A DNA stretch of 64,000 nt from Curtobacterium sp. MCLR17_036 (GTDB taxonomy: Bacteria; Actinomycetota; Actinomycetes; Actinomycetales; Microbacteriaceae). Below the pieces are notes generated by a model. The model was not told the DNA's origin. It made no database searches and saw only the letters and a list, made by a program, of their open reading frames with translations. Position 1 is the first letter of the stretch. Every line of letters begins with the position of its first letter. The position numbers and the translations under genes are program-made. The DNA lies in contig NZ_CP126269.1 of the NCBI RefSeq assembly GCF_003234445.2, positions 2,480,001 to 2,544,000 of the forward strand. The letters run 5' to 3'. Positions 55,776 through 64,000 of this stretch are shown here, one piece after another.

Positions 55776-57665
55776 TCAGCTGCCGACGGACTCGGCGGGG
55801 GCGTTCTGCTGCCGGTGCAGCTCGGCGTACGTGCCGTCGAGTGCCAGGAGTTCGTCGTGCGACCCCTGCTCGACGATCTGCCCGTGGTCGAGCACGAAGA
55901 TGACGTCGGCGTCGCGCACCGTGGACAACCGGTGGGCGATGGAGATCGTCGTGCGCCCTGCCGCCGCCGTGTCGAGCGCGGTCTGCACCACCCGCTCCGA
56001 GATGGAGTCGAGCGCACTGGTGGCCTCGTCGAGCACGAGCACCGGCGGGTCCTTCAACAGCACCCGCGCGATCGCGATCCGCTGCTTCTCGCCGCCCGAC
56101 AGTCGGTACCCGCGCTCCCCCACCACCGTGTCGTACCCGTCCGGGAACGAGGCGATGGTCTCGTGGATGTTCGCCGCTCGTGCCGCCCGTTCGACCTCGT
56201 CGTCGGTGGCGTCCGGCTTCGCGTACCGCAGGTTGTCGGCGATCGTCGCGTGGAACAGGTAGGTCTCCTGGCTGACGATGCCGATGTGGCGCATCAGGTC
56301 CTCGTGCTCGAGGTCGCGGACGTCCTGCCCCGCGAAGCGGACCGAACCGCTCGTCGCCTCGTACAGGCGGGGCACCAGGTACGACACGGTCGTCTTGCCG
56401 GCCCCCGAGGGTCCGACGAACGCAGCGAACTGCCCGGGCCGGAGCGCGAAGGACACCCCGCGCAGGGTCGGCTTGTCGGCCTCGCCGTCGGGGTAGGTGA
56501 AGGTGACGTCCTCGAAGGCCACGTGCCCGACGGCGGCCTGGTCGATCGGCTTCGCCGTCGGCGAGTCGGTGATCGCCGGCTCGAGGTCGAAGTACTCGAA
56601 GATGCGGGCGAACAACGCACCGGAGGTCTGCAGGTCGAGCACGACCCGGAGCAGACCGACGGTCGGGAACAGCAGCCGCGACTGCACGGTCGTGAAGGCG
56701 ACGATCGTGCCGGCGGTGATCGGGACGTCCCCGATGATCAGCCACGCGGCGACCAGGTAGATGATCGCCGGGATGATCGACAGGAAGATCTGCACGATCG
56801 CGAAGAACCACTGGCCGGACATCTGCTGCCGGACCTGCAGGCTGATCTGGTTGCGGTTCTCATCGCCGTAGCGCTTGGTCTCGCTGCGCTGCTGGTTGAA
56901 GCTCTTGGCGAGCAGGATGCCGGAGACGCTGAGGGCCTCCTGCGTGATTGCGGTCATGTCGGACAGCGACTCCTGCGTCGCCGAGGCGATCCGTGCCCGC
57001 ACCTGGCCGACCCGGCGCTGGGCGATGACGAGCAGCGGCAGCAGGACCACCGCCACCAGCGTCATCTGCCAGCTGAGCAGCAGCATGGCGACGAGCGCGG
57101 CGATGACGGTGACGGTGTTGCCGAGCACCGACGAGATCGTGTTGTTGAGGACGCTGGCCACGCCGCCGACGTCGTTCTGCAGCCGCGACTGGATCACACC
57201 GGTCTTCGTGCGGGTGAAGAAGGCGAGCTCCATGCGCTGCAGGTGCCCGAACAGACGCATCCGCATCGAGCCCATCACCTTGTTGCCGACCGTCGCGGTC
57301 AGGTAGGTCTGCCACACACCCACCCCGGCGCTCGCGATCCACAGGAGGACCATCGCGGTGACGAGTTCGACGAGCACCGGTACGTTCGGCCGGCCGGACG
57401 GCGGGAAGAGTCCGACGTCGAAGGCCTTCTGCGTGAGCAGCGGCGGCACGACCGAGATCGCGGCCCCCACGAGCACGAGCACGACCGTCAGGACGATCGC
57501 CCGGCGGTGCGGCACGAACAGCCCGGCGATGCGGTGCAGCAGGTGCGGGATCTTCGGCGCCTCGGCGTTGGCGGCCTTCTGCGCGCGGAAGTCGCCGCTC
57601 GAGATGCGGCCGCCGCCGCGCGGTCCGCCGCCCCCGCCGCCGCGCATCCCGTGGCCCATGCTCAT
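55776..57665 (-). CDS. ABC exporter (ABCB/MsbA-type half transporter)
   Basis: A 629-residue fused membrane/ATPase protein. A Gly-rich N-terminal stretch (MRGGGGGGPRGGG) precedes six transmembrane helices (about 55-340) and the nucleotide-binding domain: Walker A GPSGAGKTT, signature LSGGEKQRIAIARVLL, Walker B VLVLDEATSALD, H-loop IAHRLST. It probably exports a lipid, drug or peptide as a dimer. The ATG at 57665 is preferred over one ten codons upstream because TAGCGT lies seven bases before it. Convergent or divergent gene partners give no substrate. Confidence 0.9.
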   Translation of the reverse strand: MSMGHGMRGGGGGGPRGGGRISSGDFRAQKAANAEAPKIPHLLHRIAGLFVPHRRAIVLTVVLVLVGAAISVVPPLLTQKAFDVGLFPPSGRPNVPVLVELVTAMVLLWIASAGVGVWQTYLTATVGNKVMGSMRMRLFGHLQRMELAFFTRTKTGVIQSRLQNDVGGVASVLNNTISSVLGNTVTVIAALVAMLLLSWQMTLVAVVLLPLLVIAQRRVGQVRARIASATQESLSDMTAITQEALSVSGILLAKSFNQQRSETKRYGDENRNQISLQVRQQMSGQWFFAIVQIFLSIIPAIIYLVAAWLIIGDVPITAGTIVAFTTVQSRLLFPTVGLLRVVLDLQTSGALFARIFEYFDLEPAITDSPTAKPIDQAAVGHVAFEDVTFTYPDGEADKPTLRGVSFALRPGQFAAFVGPSGAGKTTVSYLVPRLYEATSGSVRFAGQDVRDLEHEDLMRHIGIVSQETYLFHATIADNLRYAKPDATDDEVERAARAANIHETIASFPDGYDTVVGERGYRLSGGEKQRIAIARVLLKDPPVLVLDEATSALDSISERVVQTALDTAAAGRTTISIAHRLSTVRDADVIFVLDHGQIVEQGSHDELLALDGTYAELHRQQNAPAESVGS

Positions 57666-57672
57666 GGGGCCA

Positions 57673-57678
57673 ACGCTA
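57673..57678 (-). promoter_or_regulatory. Putative -10 element (TAGCGT) of the ABC exporter, leaderless spacing
   Basis: TAGCGT on the minus strand is seven bases from the preferred ATG. Confidence 0.5.
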
Positions 57679-57712
57679 TCCCCGTCCCGTGACATCGGTG
57701 TCGCCGGTGCAT

Positions 57713-57741
57713 TTGACCCCTCTCAGGGGGCGTGCGAGCAT
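57713..57741 (+). promoter_or_regulatory. Putative promoter of the amino-acid permease
   Basis: TTGACC (57713-57718) and GAGCAT (57736-57741) are separated by 17 bases, giving a start near 57748 and a leader of about 27 bases. The -10 match is weak. Confidence 0.4.
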
Positions 57742-57774
57742 GTGCCGTCCCCGTCCCCGCACCACCGAGGTCCC

Positions 57775-59199
57775 ATGTCGTCCGCGCCCTCCCGTCCCAC
57801 GTCCCTGCGGGCGCAGCTCGCCCGCCGCAAGCCGATCGAGCAGCTCCGGGCCGAAGCCGCGGCGGGGGTCGACGGCACCCCGCTGCGCCGGTCCCTCGGG
57901 GTGTGGCACCTCACGATGATCAGCGTCGGCGCGACGCTCGGCACCGGCATCCTCGTGGTGCTCGGCACCGCCGTGCCGCTCGCCGGCCCCGCGGTCTGGA
58001 TCTCGTTCGTGGTCGCGGGCATCGCGGCGCTGCTCTCGGCGCTCTCCTACGCCGAGATGGCCGGTGCCGTACCGACCTCGGGGTCGAGCTACTCGTACAC
58101 CTACGCGACCATGGGCGAGGGCATCGCCTGGGTCTGCGGCTGGTGCCTCGTGCTCGAGTACGCCGTCTCGGTCGCGGCCGTGGCCGTCGGGGCGAGCGAG
58201 TACGTCGACGAGACCCTCCGCGTGTTCGGCACGCACCTGCCCACCGCGCTGTCGGCACCTCCGGGCGAGGGCGGTCTCGTCAACCTGCCCGCGGCCGTCC
58301 TGGTGCTGCTGGCGACCGTGGTGCTGCTCCCCGGCGCCCGCGAGAGCGCCTGGGTGAACACGGTCATGGTCGTCGTGAAGATCGCCCTGCTCGTGTTCTT
58401 CGTCGTCGTGGCGTTCACCGCGTTCCAGGCCCGGAACTTCGAGCCGCTCGCGCCGATGGGCGCCGCCGGTGTGACGGCTGCCGCGTCGCGCCTGTTCTTC
58501 TCGTACATCGGCTTCGACGCCGCCTCGACCGCAGGTGAAGAGGCGAAGAACCCCCGCCGCGACCTCCCCCGCGCCATCATCGGCTCGATCGTCCTCATCA
58601 CGGCGCTCTACATCCTGGTCGCCGTGGCCGCGATCGGTGCCCGCTCGTGGACCGACTTCTCGTCGTCCGAGGCCTCGCTCGTCCGCATCGTCGTCGACGT
58701 CACCGGCCAGCCGCTCGTGGCGCTCGTGTTCTCCGTCGGCGCCGTCGTCGCCATCGCGAGCGTCGTGCTGACGGTGCTGTACGGCCAGACCCGCATCCTG
58801 CTGACGATGTCCCGCGACGGCCTGGTCCCGAAGGTGTTCGGCCGGGTGTCCCCGCGCACCGGCACCCCGATCGCCAACACGCTCATCATCGGCATCGCCG
58901 TGACGATGGTCGCCGCGCTCGTCCCCCTCGGCGAACTCGCCGACGCCACGAGCATCGGGACCCTCGTCGCCTTCGCCCTCGTGAACGTCTCGGTGATCGT
59001 GCTCCGACGTTCCCGGCCGGACCTCGAGCGCTCGTACCGCGTGCCGCTCTTCCCCGTCGTCCCGGTCCTCGGCGCGCTCAGCTGCGTCCTCCTCGCGGTG
59101 TTCCTCGGCGCCACGACGTGGATCGCCTTCGGCATCTGGATGCTCGCCGGCGCCGCGCTCTACCTGGCCTACGGCCGCCGCCACAGCACCCTGCGCTGA
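57775..59199 (+). CDS. APC-family amino-acid permease
   Basis: A 474-residue membrane protein with 12 predicted helices after a 35-residue cytoplasmic tail. It has the family signature at the first helix (LTMISVGATLGTGILVVLGTAVPLAGPAVWISFVVAGIAALLSALSYAEMAG, read in parts), the internal FSYIGFDAASTAGEEAKNPRRDLPRAI motif, and resembles cationic-amino-acid transporters of the YfnA/CAT group. It imports amino acids with protons. The ATG has GAGG four bases upstream; a promoter is seen upstream. Neighbouring repeats follow the stop. Confidence 0.85.
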   Translation: MSSAPSRPTSLRAQLARRKPIEQLRAEAAAGVDGTPLRRSLGVWHLTMISVGATLGTGILVVLGTAVPLAGPAVWISFVVAGIAALLSALSYAEMAGAVPTSGSSYSYTYATMGEGIAWVCGWCLVLEYAVSVAAVAVGASEYVDETLRVFGTHLPTALSAPPGEGGLVNLPAAVLVLLATVVLLPGARESAWVNTVMVVVKIALLVFFVVVAFTAFQARNFEPLAPMGAAGVTAAASRLFFSYIGFDAASTAGEEAKNPRRDLPRAIIGSIVLITALYILVAVAAIGARSWTDFSSSEASLVRIVVDVTGQPLVALVFSVGAVVAIASVVLTVLYGQTRILLTMSRDGLVPKVFGRVSPRTGTPIANTLIIGIAVTMVAALVPLGELADATSIGTLVAFALVNVSVIVLRRSRPDLERSYRVPLFPVVPVLGALSCVLLAVFLGATTWIAFGIWMLAGAALYLAYGRRHSTLR

Positions 59200-59267
59200 C
59201 GCGCGAGGCGGGGGCACGCGGCCCGTTCCGGCTCGCCCGGTCCCGTCCCGTCCCGTCCCGTTCTGTT

Positions 59268-59315
59268 CCGCGAAAGCGACAGTTCTCCGCGAATGTTCCG
59301 CGCCGCTCTGTCGCT
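59268..59315. repeat. REP-like palindromic element, copy 1
   Basis: 48 bases; AAGCGACAG near the left end pairs with CTGTCGCTT near the right. Copy 2 at 59425-59472 differs at one base in the interior. Confidence 0.75.
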
Positions 59316-59320
59316 TCCCG

Positions 59321-59420
59321 ATCCGCGTCGGTCCGCGCCGGTCCGCGTCGGTCCGCGCCGGTCCGCGTCGGTCCGCGTCGGTCCGGTCGGTCCGCGTCGG
59401 TCCGGTCGGTCCAGTCGGTC
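59321..59420. repeat. 10-bp tandem repeat (CCGCGTCGGT type), about ten units
   Basis: Units CCGCGTCGGT and CCGCGCCGGT alternate, with some 9-base CCGGTCGGT variants near the end, filling the space between the two palindromes. No gene is supported between 59200 and 59558. Confidence 0.75.
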
Positions 59421-59424
59421 CGAC

Positions 59425-59472
59425 CCGCGAAAGCGACAGTTCTCCGCGAACGTTCCGCGCCGCTCTGTCGCT
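59425..59472. repeat. REP-like palindromic element, copy 2
   Basis: Same orientation as copy 1, 157 bp away; one base difference. Confidence 0.75.
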
Positions 59473-59558
59473 CTGCCGGGAGGCCCGCCTCACCTTCCGC
59501 GAGACGTGTCGCCCTGGCAGCACAGCACAGCCACTCGGCGAGCACGTCCGCCCCGGGC

Positions 59559-60476
59559 TCACCGGCAGGGCACTCCGTGCTCGCGGAACAGCGCTCGGAG
59601 CCGCTCCGGGTGCTGCACGTGCTCCCAGTACACCCGCACGAAGCCGTTCACCTCGGGGCGGGCTCGAACCCGGTCCTCGCGGCGCTTCTCGTCCCAGGCA
59701 GTGTCCTCCGGGGTGCGCCCGTGCAGCATCGCCGGGTCCTCGTACTTCTGCCGCCCGTCGAACTCGACGACGATGCCCTCGCGTGGCAGCCAGAAGTCGA
59801 CGCGAGCCACGCGGCCGTCCGCGAAGCGGAACTCGTGCTGCGGTTCCATGTCCGGGCACCCGAGCTCGGCCGCCCGGACCGCGAGGTACGACTCGCCCAC
59901 GGACTCGTGACGGACATCGCAGATCGCGAGGGCCTGCTCGAGCCGGACCGATCCCCAGGGTCCCACGCCCGCTGCGAGCTCCTCGAGGACCCGGGGCTCG
60001 ACGCCGCTCCGCAGCGCGTGGTCGAGCGCGACCACGGCGCCGGCGAGCGAACCCCGCCGCGCCGTCTCGACCGCGGTGTGGGCGAGGTCGGCGACCCGCA
60101 CGCCTTGAAAGGACCGATCCGTACGGACGGCTCCGCCGCTGTGGACGGTCAACCCGACCCGGTGCAGGTCGTGGTCGAGCCCCGGCACGGTCACGTGCAC
60201 CCGATCGGGCCAGGGCCCGAGGCGAGGACAACCGTGGACGGCAGCCGCGGAGTCGAGCACGAAGACCGCACCGGGCCGGAGCAACGGGATGACCGCGCGC
60301 ATCCGGACGAGGTACTGCGACCGCCGGTCGAGCACGTCCCAGGCGGACCGTTCGACGTACACACCGTGTCGAACCCGCACCAGCTCGCCGGCGCGCTGCC
60401 GTCGCTGCAGGAAGCGTGCCGCAGCGCGGTCGAGCGGGTTCGTGCGGAGGAGGTCGATCGCGTTGGCGGGATGCAT
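59559..60476 (-). CDS. AbiEi-like winged-helix plus DUF559-type nuclease domain protein
   Basis: A 305-residue protein. The N-terminal third (about 5-85) has a winged-helix-like pattern of the AbiEi antitoxin family (AARFLQRRQRAGELVRVRHGVYVER), the middle is a helical linker, and the last 90 residues carry a Vsr/DUF559-like restriction-endonuclease core: Asp227 in RVDFWLP, Glu238 and Asp240 in IVVEFDGRQKY and Lys244, the PD-(D/E)XK pattern. Many actinomycetes have such proteins as single genes, without a toxin gene beside them; none is seen here. Role might be defence or DNA repair, unknown. ATG with a weak AGGG; flanked by REP-like repeats. Confidence 0.75.
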   Translation of the reverse strand: MHPANAIDLLRTNPLDRAAARFLQRRQRAGELVRVRHGVYVERSAWDVLDRRSQYLVRMRAVIPLLRPGAVFVLDSAAAVHGCPRLGPWPDRVHVTVPGLDHDLHRVGLTVHSGGAVRTDRSFQGVRVADLAHTAVETARRGSLAGAVVALDHALRSGVEPRVLEELAAGVGPWGSVRLEQALAICDVRHESVGESYLAVRAAELGCPDMEPQHEFRFADGRVARVDFWLPREGIVVEFDGRQKYEDPAMLHGRTPEDTAWDEKRREDRVRARPEVNGFVRVYWEHVQHPERLRALFREHGVPCR

Positions 60477-60613
60477 GCCAGCACCCTGTCGCCGAGTGCC
60501 GCGGTGCGCGGGCCCGGTCACTGATCTGTGGAGAACTCCTGCTCGACCGGAAGCCGCGATGGTGCCGCCATCGCGACACTGCTCGGCCTCGGTGCACTGT
60601 TCGTGCCGCCAGC

Positions 60614-60660
60614 GCGACAGTCTGCCGCGAACAGTCGGCGTCAGACTGTCGCTTTCGCGG
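60614..60660. repeat. REP-like palindromic element, copy 3, inverted
   Basis: Reverse-strand reading starts with the same CCGCGAAAGCGACAG as copies 1 and 2, then diverges before closing with CTGTCGC. It is inverted relative to them, so copies 2 and 3 flank the AbiEi-like gene as inverted elements. Confidence 0.65.
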
Positions 60661-60690
60661 AACACTGCAGGGAGACCCTCGAAGACAGTT

Positions 60691-60701
60691 CCCCCCCCCC
60701 C
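60691..60701. repeat. C11 homopolymer
   Basis: Eleven consecutive cytosines in the spacer after rplL's terminator and before the AbiEi-like gene. Confidence 0.9.
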
Positions 60702-60709
60702 GAACACGA

Positions 60710-60745
60710 CGAAGGCCGCCACCCCCGAGGGGGCAGCGGCCTTCG
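60710..60745 (-). terminator. Terminator of the rplJ-rplL operon
   Basis: CGAAGGCCGC and GCGGCCTTCG pair perfectly, with an inner CCCCC/GGGGG pairing. It is 19 bases past the rplL stop. Confidence 0.8.
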
Positions 60746-60763
60746 TGACCGAAACGGTCGAGA

Positions 60764-61147
60764 CTACGCGAGCTCGATCGTGGCGCCGGCGCCCTCGAGC
60801 GTCTCCTTGGCCTTGTCGGCGGTCTCCTTGTTGACACCCTCGAGGATCTTGGCGTCGGCGGTCTCGACGAGCGCCTTGGCCTCACCGAGGCCGAGCGACG
60901 TCAGGCCACGGACCTCCTTGATGACCTGGATCTTCTTGTCACCAGCGGACTTGAGGATGACGTCGAACTCGGTCTTCTCCTCGACGGCCTCGGCCGGGGC
61001 AGCAGCGCCGGGGGCGGCGGCAGCGGCGACCGGGGCGGCCGCGGTGACCTCGAAGACCTCTTCGAACTTCTTCACGAAGTCCGAGAGCTCGATGAGCGTG
61101 AGCTCCTTGAAGGCCTCGATGAGCTCGTCCTGCGAAAGCTTCGCCAT
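60764..61147 (-). CDS. rplL: 50S ribosomal protein L7/L12
   Basis: A 127-residue stalk protein that recruits translation factors to the ribosome. The N-terminal dimerisation domain ([32 protein letters not shown]) is followed by an Ala-rich hinge and the globular C-terminal domain ([32 protein letters not shown]). Length and sequence are standard. It follows rplJ by 51 bases in the L10 operon. Confidence 0.99.
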   Translation of the reverse strand: MAKLSQDELIEAFKELTLIELSDFVKKFEEVFEVTAAAPVAAAAAPGAAAPAEAVEEKTEFDVILKSAGDKKIQVIKEVRGLTSLGLGEAKALVETADAKILEGVNKETADKAKETLEGAGATIELA

Positions 61148-61198
61148 GATTTTCTCCTACTACTCAGTAAAACGTGTGGTTGTGGAACGCGAGCCTGA

Positions 61199-61714
61199 TC
61201 AGGCCGCGGACTCCTGCTTCTCGCGGAGGGCGTCCACGGTGCGGACGGCCTGCGAGAGGGGGGCCTGGAACAGGTACGCAGCACCGAACAGCGAGGCCTT
61301 GAAGGCGCCGGCGAGCTTGCCGAGCAGGACTTCACGGGACTCGAGGTCGGCGAGCTTGTCCACCTCGGTCGCGGAGAGCGGGTTACCGTCGAAGTAACCA
61401 CCCTTCACCACGAGCTCGGGGTTCGCCTTGGCGAATGCACGCAGCGACTTCGCGACGGCGACGGTGTCACCGTGGACGAAGGCGAGAGCGGACGGACCGG
61501 CGAGCTCGTCGTCGAACGACGAGATGCCGGCGTTGTTCGCCGCGATCTTGGTCAGCGTGTTCTTCACCACGGCGTACGTGGCGTGCTCACGGATCGAGTT
61601 GCGGAGCTCCTTGAGCTGCGCGACCGTGAGACCGCGGTACTCGGTGAGCAGAACGGCGTTCGAGCTACGGAAGGACTCCGTGAGCTCGGCGACCGCAGCT
61701 TCCTTGTTCGCCAT
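61199..61714 (-). CDS. rplJ: 50S ribosomal protein L10
   Basis: A 171-residue stalk-base protein binding 23S rRNA and L7/L12 dimers. It begins [38 protein letters not shown], with a typical globular domain and a C-terminal helix for L12. ATG with AAGGAG. Under control of an L10 leader containing an attenuator, so the complex probably represses its own operon. Confidence 0.98.
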   Translation of the reverse strand: MANKEAAVAELTESFRSSNAVLLTEYRGLTVAQLKELRNSIREHATYAVVKNTLTKIAANNAGISSFDDELAGPSALAFVHGDTVAVAKSLRAFAKANPELVVKGGYFDGNPLSATEVDKLADLESREVLLGKLAGAFKASLFGAAYLFQAPLSQAVRTVDALREKQESAA

Positions 61715-61896
61715 GGTTCTCCTTGGGGGTCTTGCCGGCAGCCCCGGGTCCACGAACGAAAAAAGCTCCGGCGCAGAGGCTCGGAGCTGCTCGCACCAGA
61801 TGGTGGGAGTGGTTCGGAACACCTGCGCGGGATGCCTCAACGAGTGAGGACCTTCGGTTGCGGCGCAAGCGCAGCAACATCCGGCGGTCTTTGGCT
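61715..61896 (-). promoter_or_regulatory. L10 leader of the rplJ-rplL transcript
   Basis: A 182-base untranslated leader runs from the predicted start to the rplJ ATG. It contains CTTGCGCCGCAACC-type and other short helices followed by an attenuator, typical of L10 leaders in which the L10-L12 complex binds the mRNA to stop synthesis. The helices were judged by eye. Confidence 0.65.
61760..61789 (-). terminator. Rho-independent attenuator in the rplJ leader
   Basis: On the minus strand AGCTCCG then an 11-base loop and CGGAGCT are followed by TTTTTT. The T6 tail makes it the best intrinsic terminator shape in the window, 45 bases ahead of the rplJ start. Confidence 0.75.
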
Positions 61897-61902
61897 TCAA
61901 GA

Positions 61903-61931
61903 ACAGTACCAGATGCGGTGGGCGAGACCAA
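61903..61931 (-). promoter_or_regulatory. Promoter of rplJ-rplL
   Basis: TTGGTC (61926-61931) and TACTGT (61903-61908), read on the minus strand, are separated by exactly 17 bases, placing the start near 61896. Confidence 0.65.
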
Positions 61932-62024
61932 ACGGCGGACGGGCGTGCCCAGCTGGGCGGCGACGCGAAGCGTTGCGCTGGGCACGCCGACCGAGCCTGC
62001 GAGGGAGGACGGTGCGGGCCCGCC

Positions 62025-62039
62025 CCGCGCCTCCCGACC
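62025..62039. repeat. GGNCGGGAGGCRCGG dispersed element, reverse orientation
   Basis: CCGCGCCTCCCGACC in the spacer between the histidine kinase stop and the rplJ promoter. A degenerate GAGGGAGG partner upstream could pair with it. Confidence 0.55.
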
Positions 62040-62087
62040 GACACGGCGGGCACGTCGCGCCGGGACCGGCGGCGTGGGAGCAGACCG

Positions 62088-63572
62088 TCACCGGGTCGCG
62101 TCCGCAGCAGCGGGCGTCTCCGCCCAGGCGTCCGTCTGCTCGGGCCGGGACGGCGTCGCCGCCTGCTCCACCGGCAGGTGCACGGTGAAGACGGTGTCAC
62201 CCGGCTCGCTCGTCACCGCGACGGTGCCGCCGTGGGCCTGCACCACCGCGTCGACGATGGCGAGCCCGAGGCCGGTCGAGCCGACGGACCGCGATCGCGA
62301 GCTGTCGGCGCGGGCGAACCGTTCGAACAGCTTCGGCAGGAACTCCGGGTCGATCCCCTGCCCGGTGTCCCGCACGGTCAGGTCGACCCCGCCGTCGCCC
62401 GGTGTGATGCCGACCGTGATGCGGGTGCCCTCGGGGGTGTGGGTCCTGGCGTTCGTCACCAGGTTCACGATGACCTGGTGCAGCCGAGCGGCATCGCCGA
62501 CGACCGAGACCGGCTCCGGGGGCACGTCGACCTCGATGACGTGGTCGGGCGACGCAGCGTGCGCGTCGTTCACGGCGTCGAGCACCAGCCCGGTCAGGTC
62601 GACCTCGGCGAACTGGATCTCGCGGCCCTCGTCGAGTCGGGCGAGCAGCAGCAGGTCCTCGACCATCGAGGTCATCCGGATCGACTCGGACTCGATCCGC
62701 CCCATCGCGTAGACGACGTCCTGCGGCAGGTCGCCGCCCATCCGCCGGGTGAGCTCGGCGTACCCGCGCACCGAGGCGAGCGGCGTGCGGAGCTCGTGCG
62801 AAGCGTCCGCGACGAACTGCCGCACCTTCTGCTCGGAGCGTTCACGGGCCTGCATGGCGTTCCCGATGTGCCCGAGCATCCGGTTGAACGCGGCGCCAAC
62901 GCGACCCACCTCGGTGCGGGGGTCGGTGTCGGGCACACGGACGCCGTCCAGTGCGTCGCTGCGGTCGAGCGGCAGCCGGGTGACCGTCGAGGCGGCCTCC
63001 GCGACCCGTTCGAGCGGGCGAAGCGACCGGCGGACGACGACCGCGGCGACGACCGACCCCGCGACCAACGCGGCCGCGACGACCGCCACCACCACCCAGA
63101 ACAGCTGCCACACGCTGTCGGAGACCGGCGCCATCGGCAACCCGACGACGAGGACGGCCGGCCCGACCGTCACCGCGGCGATCCGGTAGGCACCGAGCGT
63201 CGAGCCGAGGTCGACCGTCGCCGGCGGCGCGCCGACCCGGACGGTACCGAGCGCCGCGGCGCTCGACCGGGTGATCGCGCTCGGCCGGCCGTAGTCGTCG
63301 AGCACGTTCGCGACGACCACCTGGCCGTCGACGAAGTAGGCGGTCAGCGTGCCGACCGCCTGCCCGGACGGCCGCGACAGGTCGATGCCCGGCTGTCCGG
63401 ACGGGTTCTGTTGCAGGTACCGCTGCGCGCGGTTCGTGGCACCCGTGATCTGCTCGTCGATCGCACGGGTCTGGATGGACGACAGCGCGATGATGCTGGC
63501 CGCCCCGATGACCGCGCTCACCGCGACGACCAGGGCGACGATGCTCAGGACGAGCCGGCGCCGCAGGGTCAC
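62088..63572 (-). CDS. Membrane sensor histidine kinase with HAMP domain
   Basis: A 494-residue OmpR-type kinase. Transmembrane helices about 8-30 and 155-180 enclose an extracytoplasmic sensor of some 120 residues; then HAMP (about 181-240), dimerisation helix with phospho-acceptor His259 in [19 protein letters not shown], and ATPase domain with N-box ([12 protein letters not shown]), G1 (DTGQGIDPE) and G2 (GLGLAIV). Resembles the TcrY/TrcS group of actinobacterial kinases. GTG start overlaps the response-regulator stop (GTGA), so the regulator comes first in the operon. Signal unknown. Confidence 0.92.
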   Translation of the reverse strand: MTLRRRLVLSIVALVVAVSAVIGAASIIALSSIQTRAIDEQITGATNRAQRYLQQNPSGQPGIDLSRPSGQAVGTLTAYFVDGQVVVANVLDDYGRPSAITRSSAAALGTVRVGAPPATVDLGSTLGAYRIAAVTVGPAVLVVGLPMAPVSDSVWQLFWVVVAVVAAALVAGSVVAAVVVRRSLRPLERVAEAASTVTRLPLDRSDALDGVRVPDTDPRTEVGRVGAAFNRMLGHIGNAMQARERSEQKVRQFVADASHELRTPLASVRGYAELTRRMGGDLPQDVVYAMGRIESESIRMTSMVEDLLLLARLDEGREIQFAEVDLTGLVLDAVNDAHAASPDHVIEVDVPPEPVSVVGDAARLHQVIVNLVTNARTHTPEGTRITVGITPGDGGVDLTVRDTGQGIDPEFLPKLFERFARADSSRSRSVGSTGLGLAIVDAVVQAHGGTVAVTSEPGDTVFTVHLPVEQAATPSRPEQTDAWAETPAAADATR

Positions 63573-64000
63573 GACGTCGGCTTGATGACGTACCCGACGC
63601 CACGCACGGTGTGGATCATCGGGGTCTCACCGGCGTCGATCTTCTTGCGCAGGTAGGAGATGTAGATCTCGACGACCGAGGACTTGCCCCCGAAGTCGTA
63701 CGACCACACGCGGTCCAGGATCTGCGCCTTCGACAGCACGCGTCGGGGGTTCCGCATGAGGAACCGGAGCAGCTCGAACTCCGTGGCGGTCAGCTCGATC
63801 GGCCGGCCGGCACGGGACACCTCGTACGACTCCTCGTCGAGCACCAGGTCACCGACCACGATGCGGGAGTCCCCGGCCTCGGAGACCGAGATCTGCGAGC
63901 GACGGATGAGGCCGCGCAGCCGCGCCACGACCTCCTCGAGGGAGAACGGCTTCGTGACGTAGTCGTCGCCACCCGCGGTGAGGCCGGTGACGCGGTCCTC
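63569..64000 (-). CDS. OmpR-family response regulator, C-terminal part (5' end off window)
   Basis: The visible 143 residues hold the end of the receiver domain (GDDYVTKPFSLEEVVARLRGLIRR, with the conserved lysine) and the whole winged-helix DNA-binding domain (GDLVLDEESYEVSRAGRPIELTATEFELLRFLMRNPRRVLSKAQILDRVW ... VGYVIKPTS). The aspartate phosphorylation site lies beyond the right edge. It is the partner of the HAMP kinase downstream, whose start overlaps its stop. The target is not evident. Confidence 0.93.
   Translation of the reverse strand, partial: EDRVTGLTAGGDDYVTKPFSLEEVVARLRGLIRRSQISVSEAGDSRIVVGDLVLDEESYEVSRAGRPIELTATEFELLRFLMRNPRRVLSKAQILDRVWSYDFGGKSSVVEIYISYLRKKIDAGETPMIHTVRGVGYVIKPTS

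Noticed and set aside
59200..59558. Small genes in the repeat region
   Set aside because: Open frames here are Arg/Pro/Ser-rich and repeat-encoded with no start signals.

Overview
The window is about 70% G+C, with GTG/ATG starts and many 4-base GTGA gene overlaps. Gene content and order point to an actinomycete of the Microbacteriaceae, most likely Curtobacterium-like (inference from gene families and order; no database search was possible). The order topA - Tad pilus genes - 6C RNA - acs - RidA/DUF4177 - PASTA penicillin-binding protein - metallophosphoesterase, and the block asd/lysC - recR - dnaX, follow the arrangement I recall from Mycobacterium tuberculosis (Rv3646c to Rv3683, and Rv3708c to Rv3721c). 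No prophage, insertion sequence, integrase or CRISPR array is visible: this is mostly core chromosome.

Layout. 0-9.4 kb: the end of an ABC transporter, succinate-semialdehyde dehydrogenase, nicotinamidase, a PBP4-type D,D-carboxypeptidase, a Gfo/Idh/MocA oxidoreductase, a secreted phosphatase made of two near-identical HAD domains, a stand-alone BLUF blue-light receptor, a secreted SGNH hydrolase and tRNA-Thr. 9.4-18.3 kb: a TetR regulator with operator-like repeats, holB-tmk-topA, a compact Tad-type pilus locus and the 6C small RNA. 18.3-26.5 kb: acs, RidA, DUF4177, a class A PBP, a phosphoesterase, tRNA-Pro and a soluble two-component pair. 26.6-34.6 kb: a flavin monooxygenase, thymidine kinase joined to a three-gene signalling set (kinase, degenerate partner, LuxR regulator), a LexA-box radical SAM protein and mqo. 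35-41.1 kb: asd-lysC, recR-dnaX and the SRP RNA. 41.1-50 kb: an NAD(P)-binding protein, ackA-pta, tRNA-Ser, a PH-domain membrane protein and a HerA-like ATPase. 50-60.5 kb: a TetR/MFS efflux pair, a lipoprotein, a second MFS, cbs-metB reverse transsulfuration, an ABC exporter, an APC amino-acid permease and an AbiEi/DUF559-type protein set among palindromic repeats. 60.7-64 kb: rplJ-rplL with its attenuated leader, and a HAMP histidine kinase with an OmpR regulator that runs off the end.

Themes. Acetate enters and leaves acetyl-CoA by two routes (acs and ackA-pta). Wall synthesis and remodelling (PBP, D,D-carboxypeptidase) sit beside DNA metabolism (topA, tmk, holB, dnaX, recR, tdk). Four signalling sets are present, one of them light-related.

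The least expected signal is at promoter level. At least eleven genes have a TAnnnT hexamer exactly 6 or 7 bases before the start codon and no ribosome-binding site, which predicts widespread leaderless transcription. Short tandem or palindromic repeats occupy many spacers (22-bp iterons before the pilin gene, three palindromes 29 bp apart before tetR, REP-like elements around the AbiEi-like gene, a dispersed GGNCGGGAGGCRCGG element). A 17-base inverted match links the SRP RNA core to the dnaX start. Gene boundaries were read by eye, so start codons are the least certain part.
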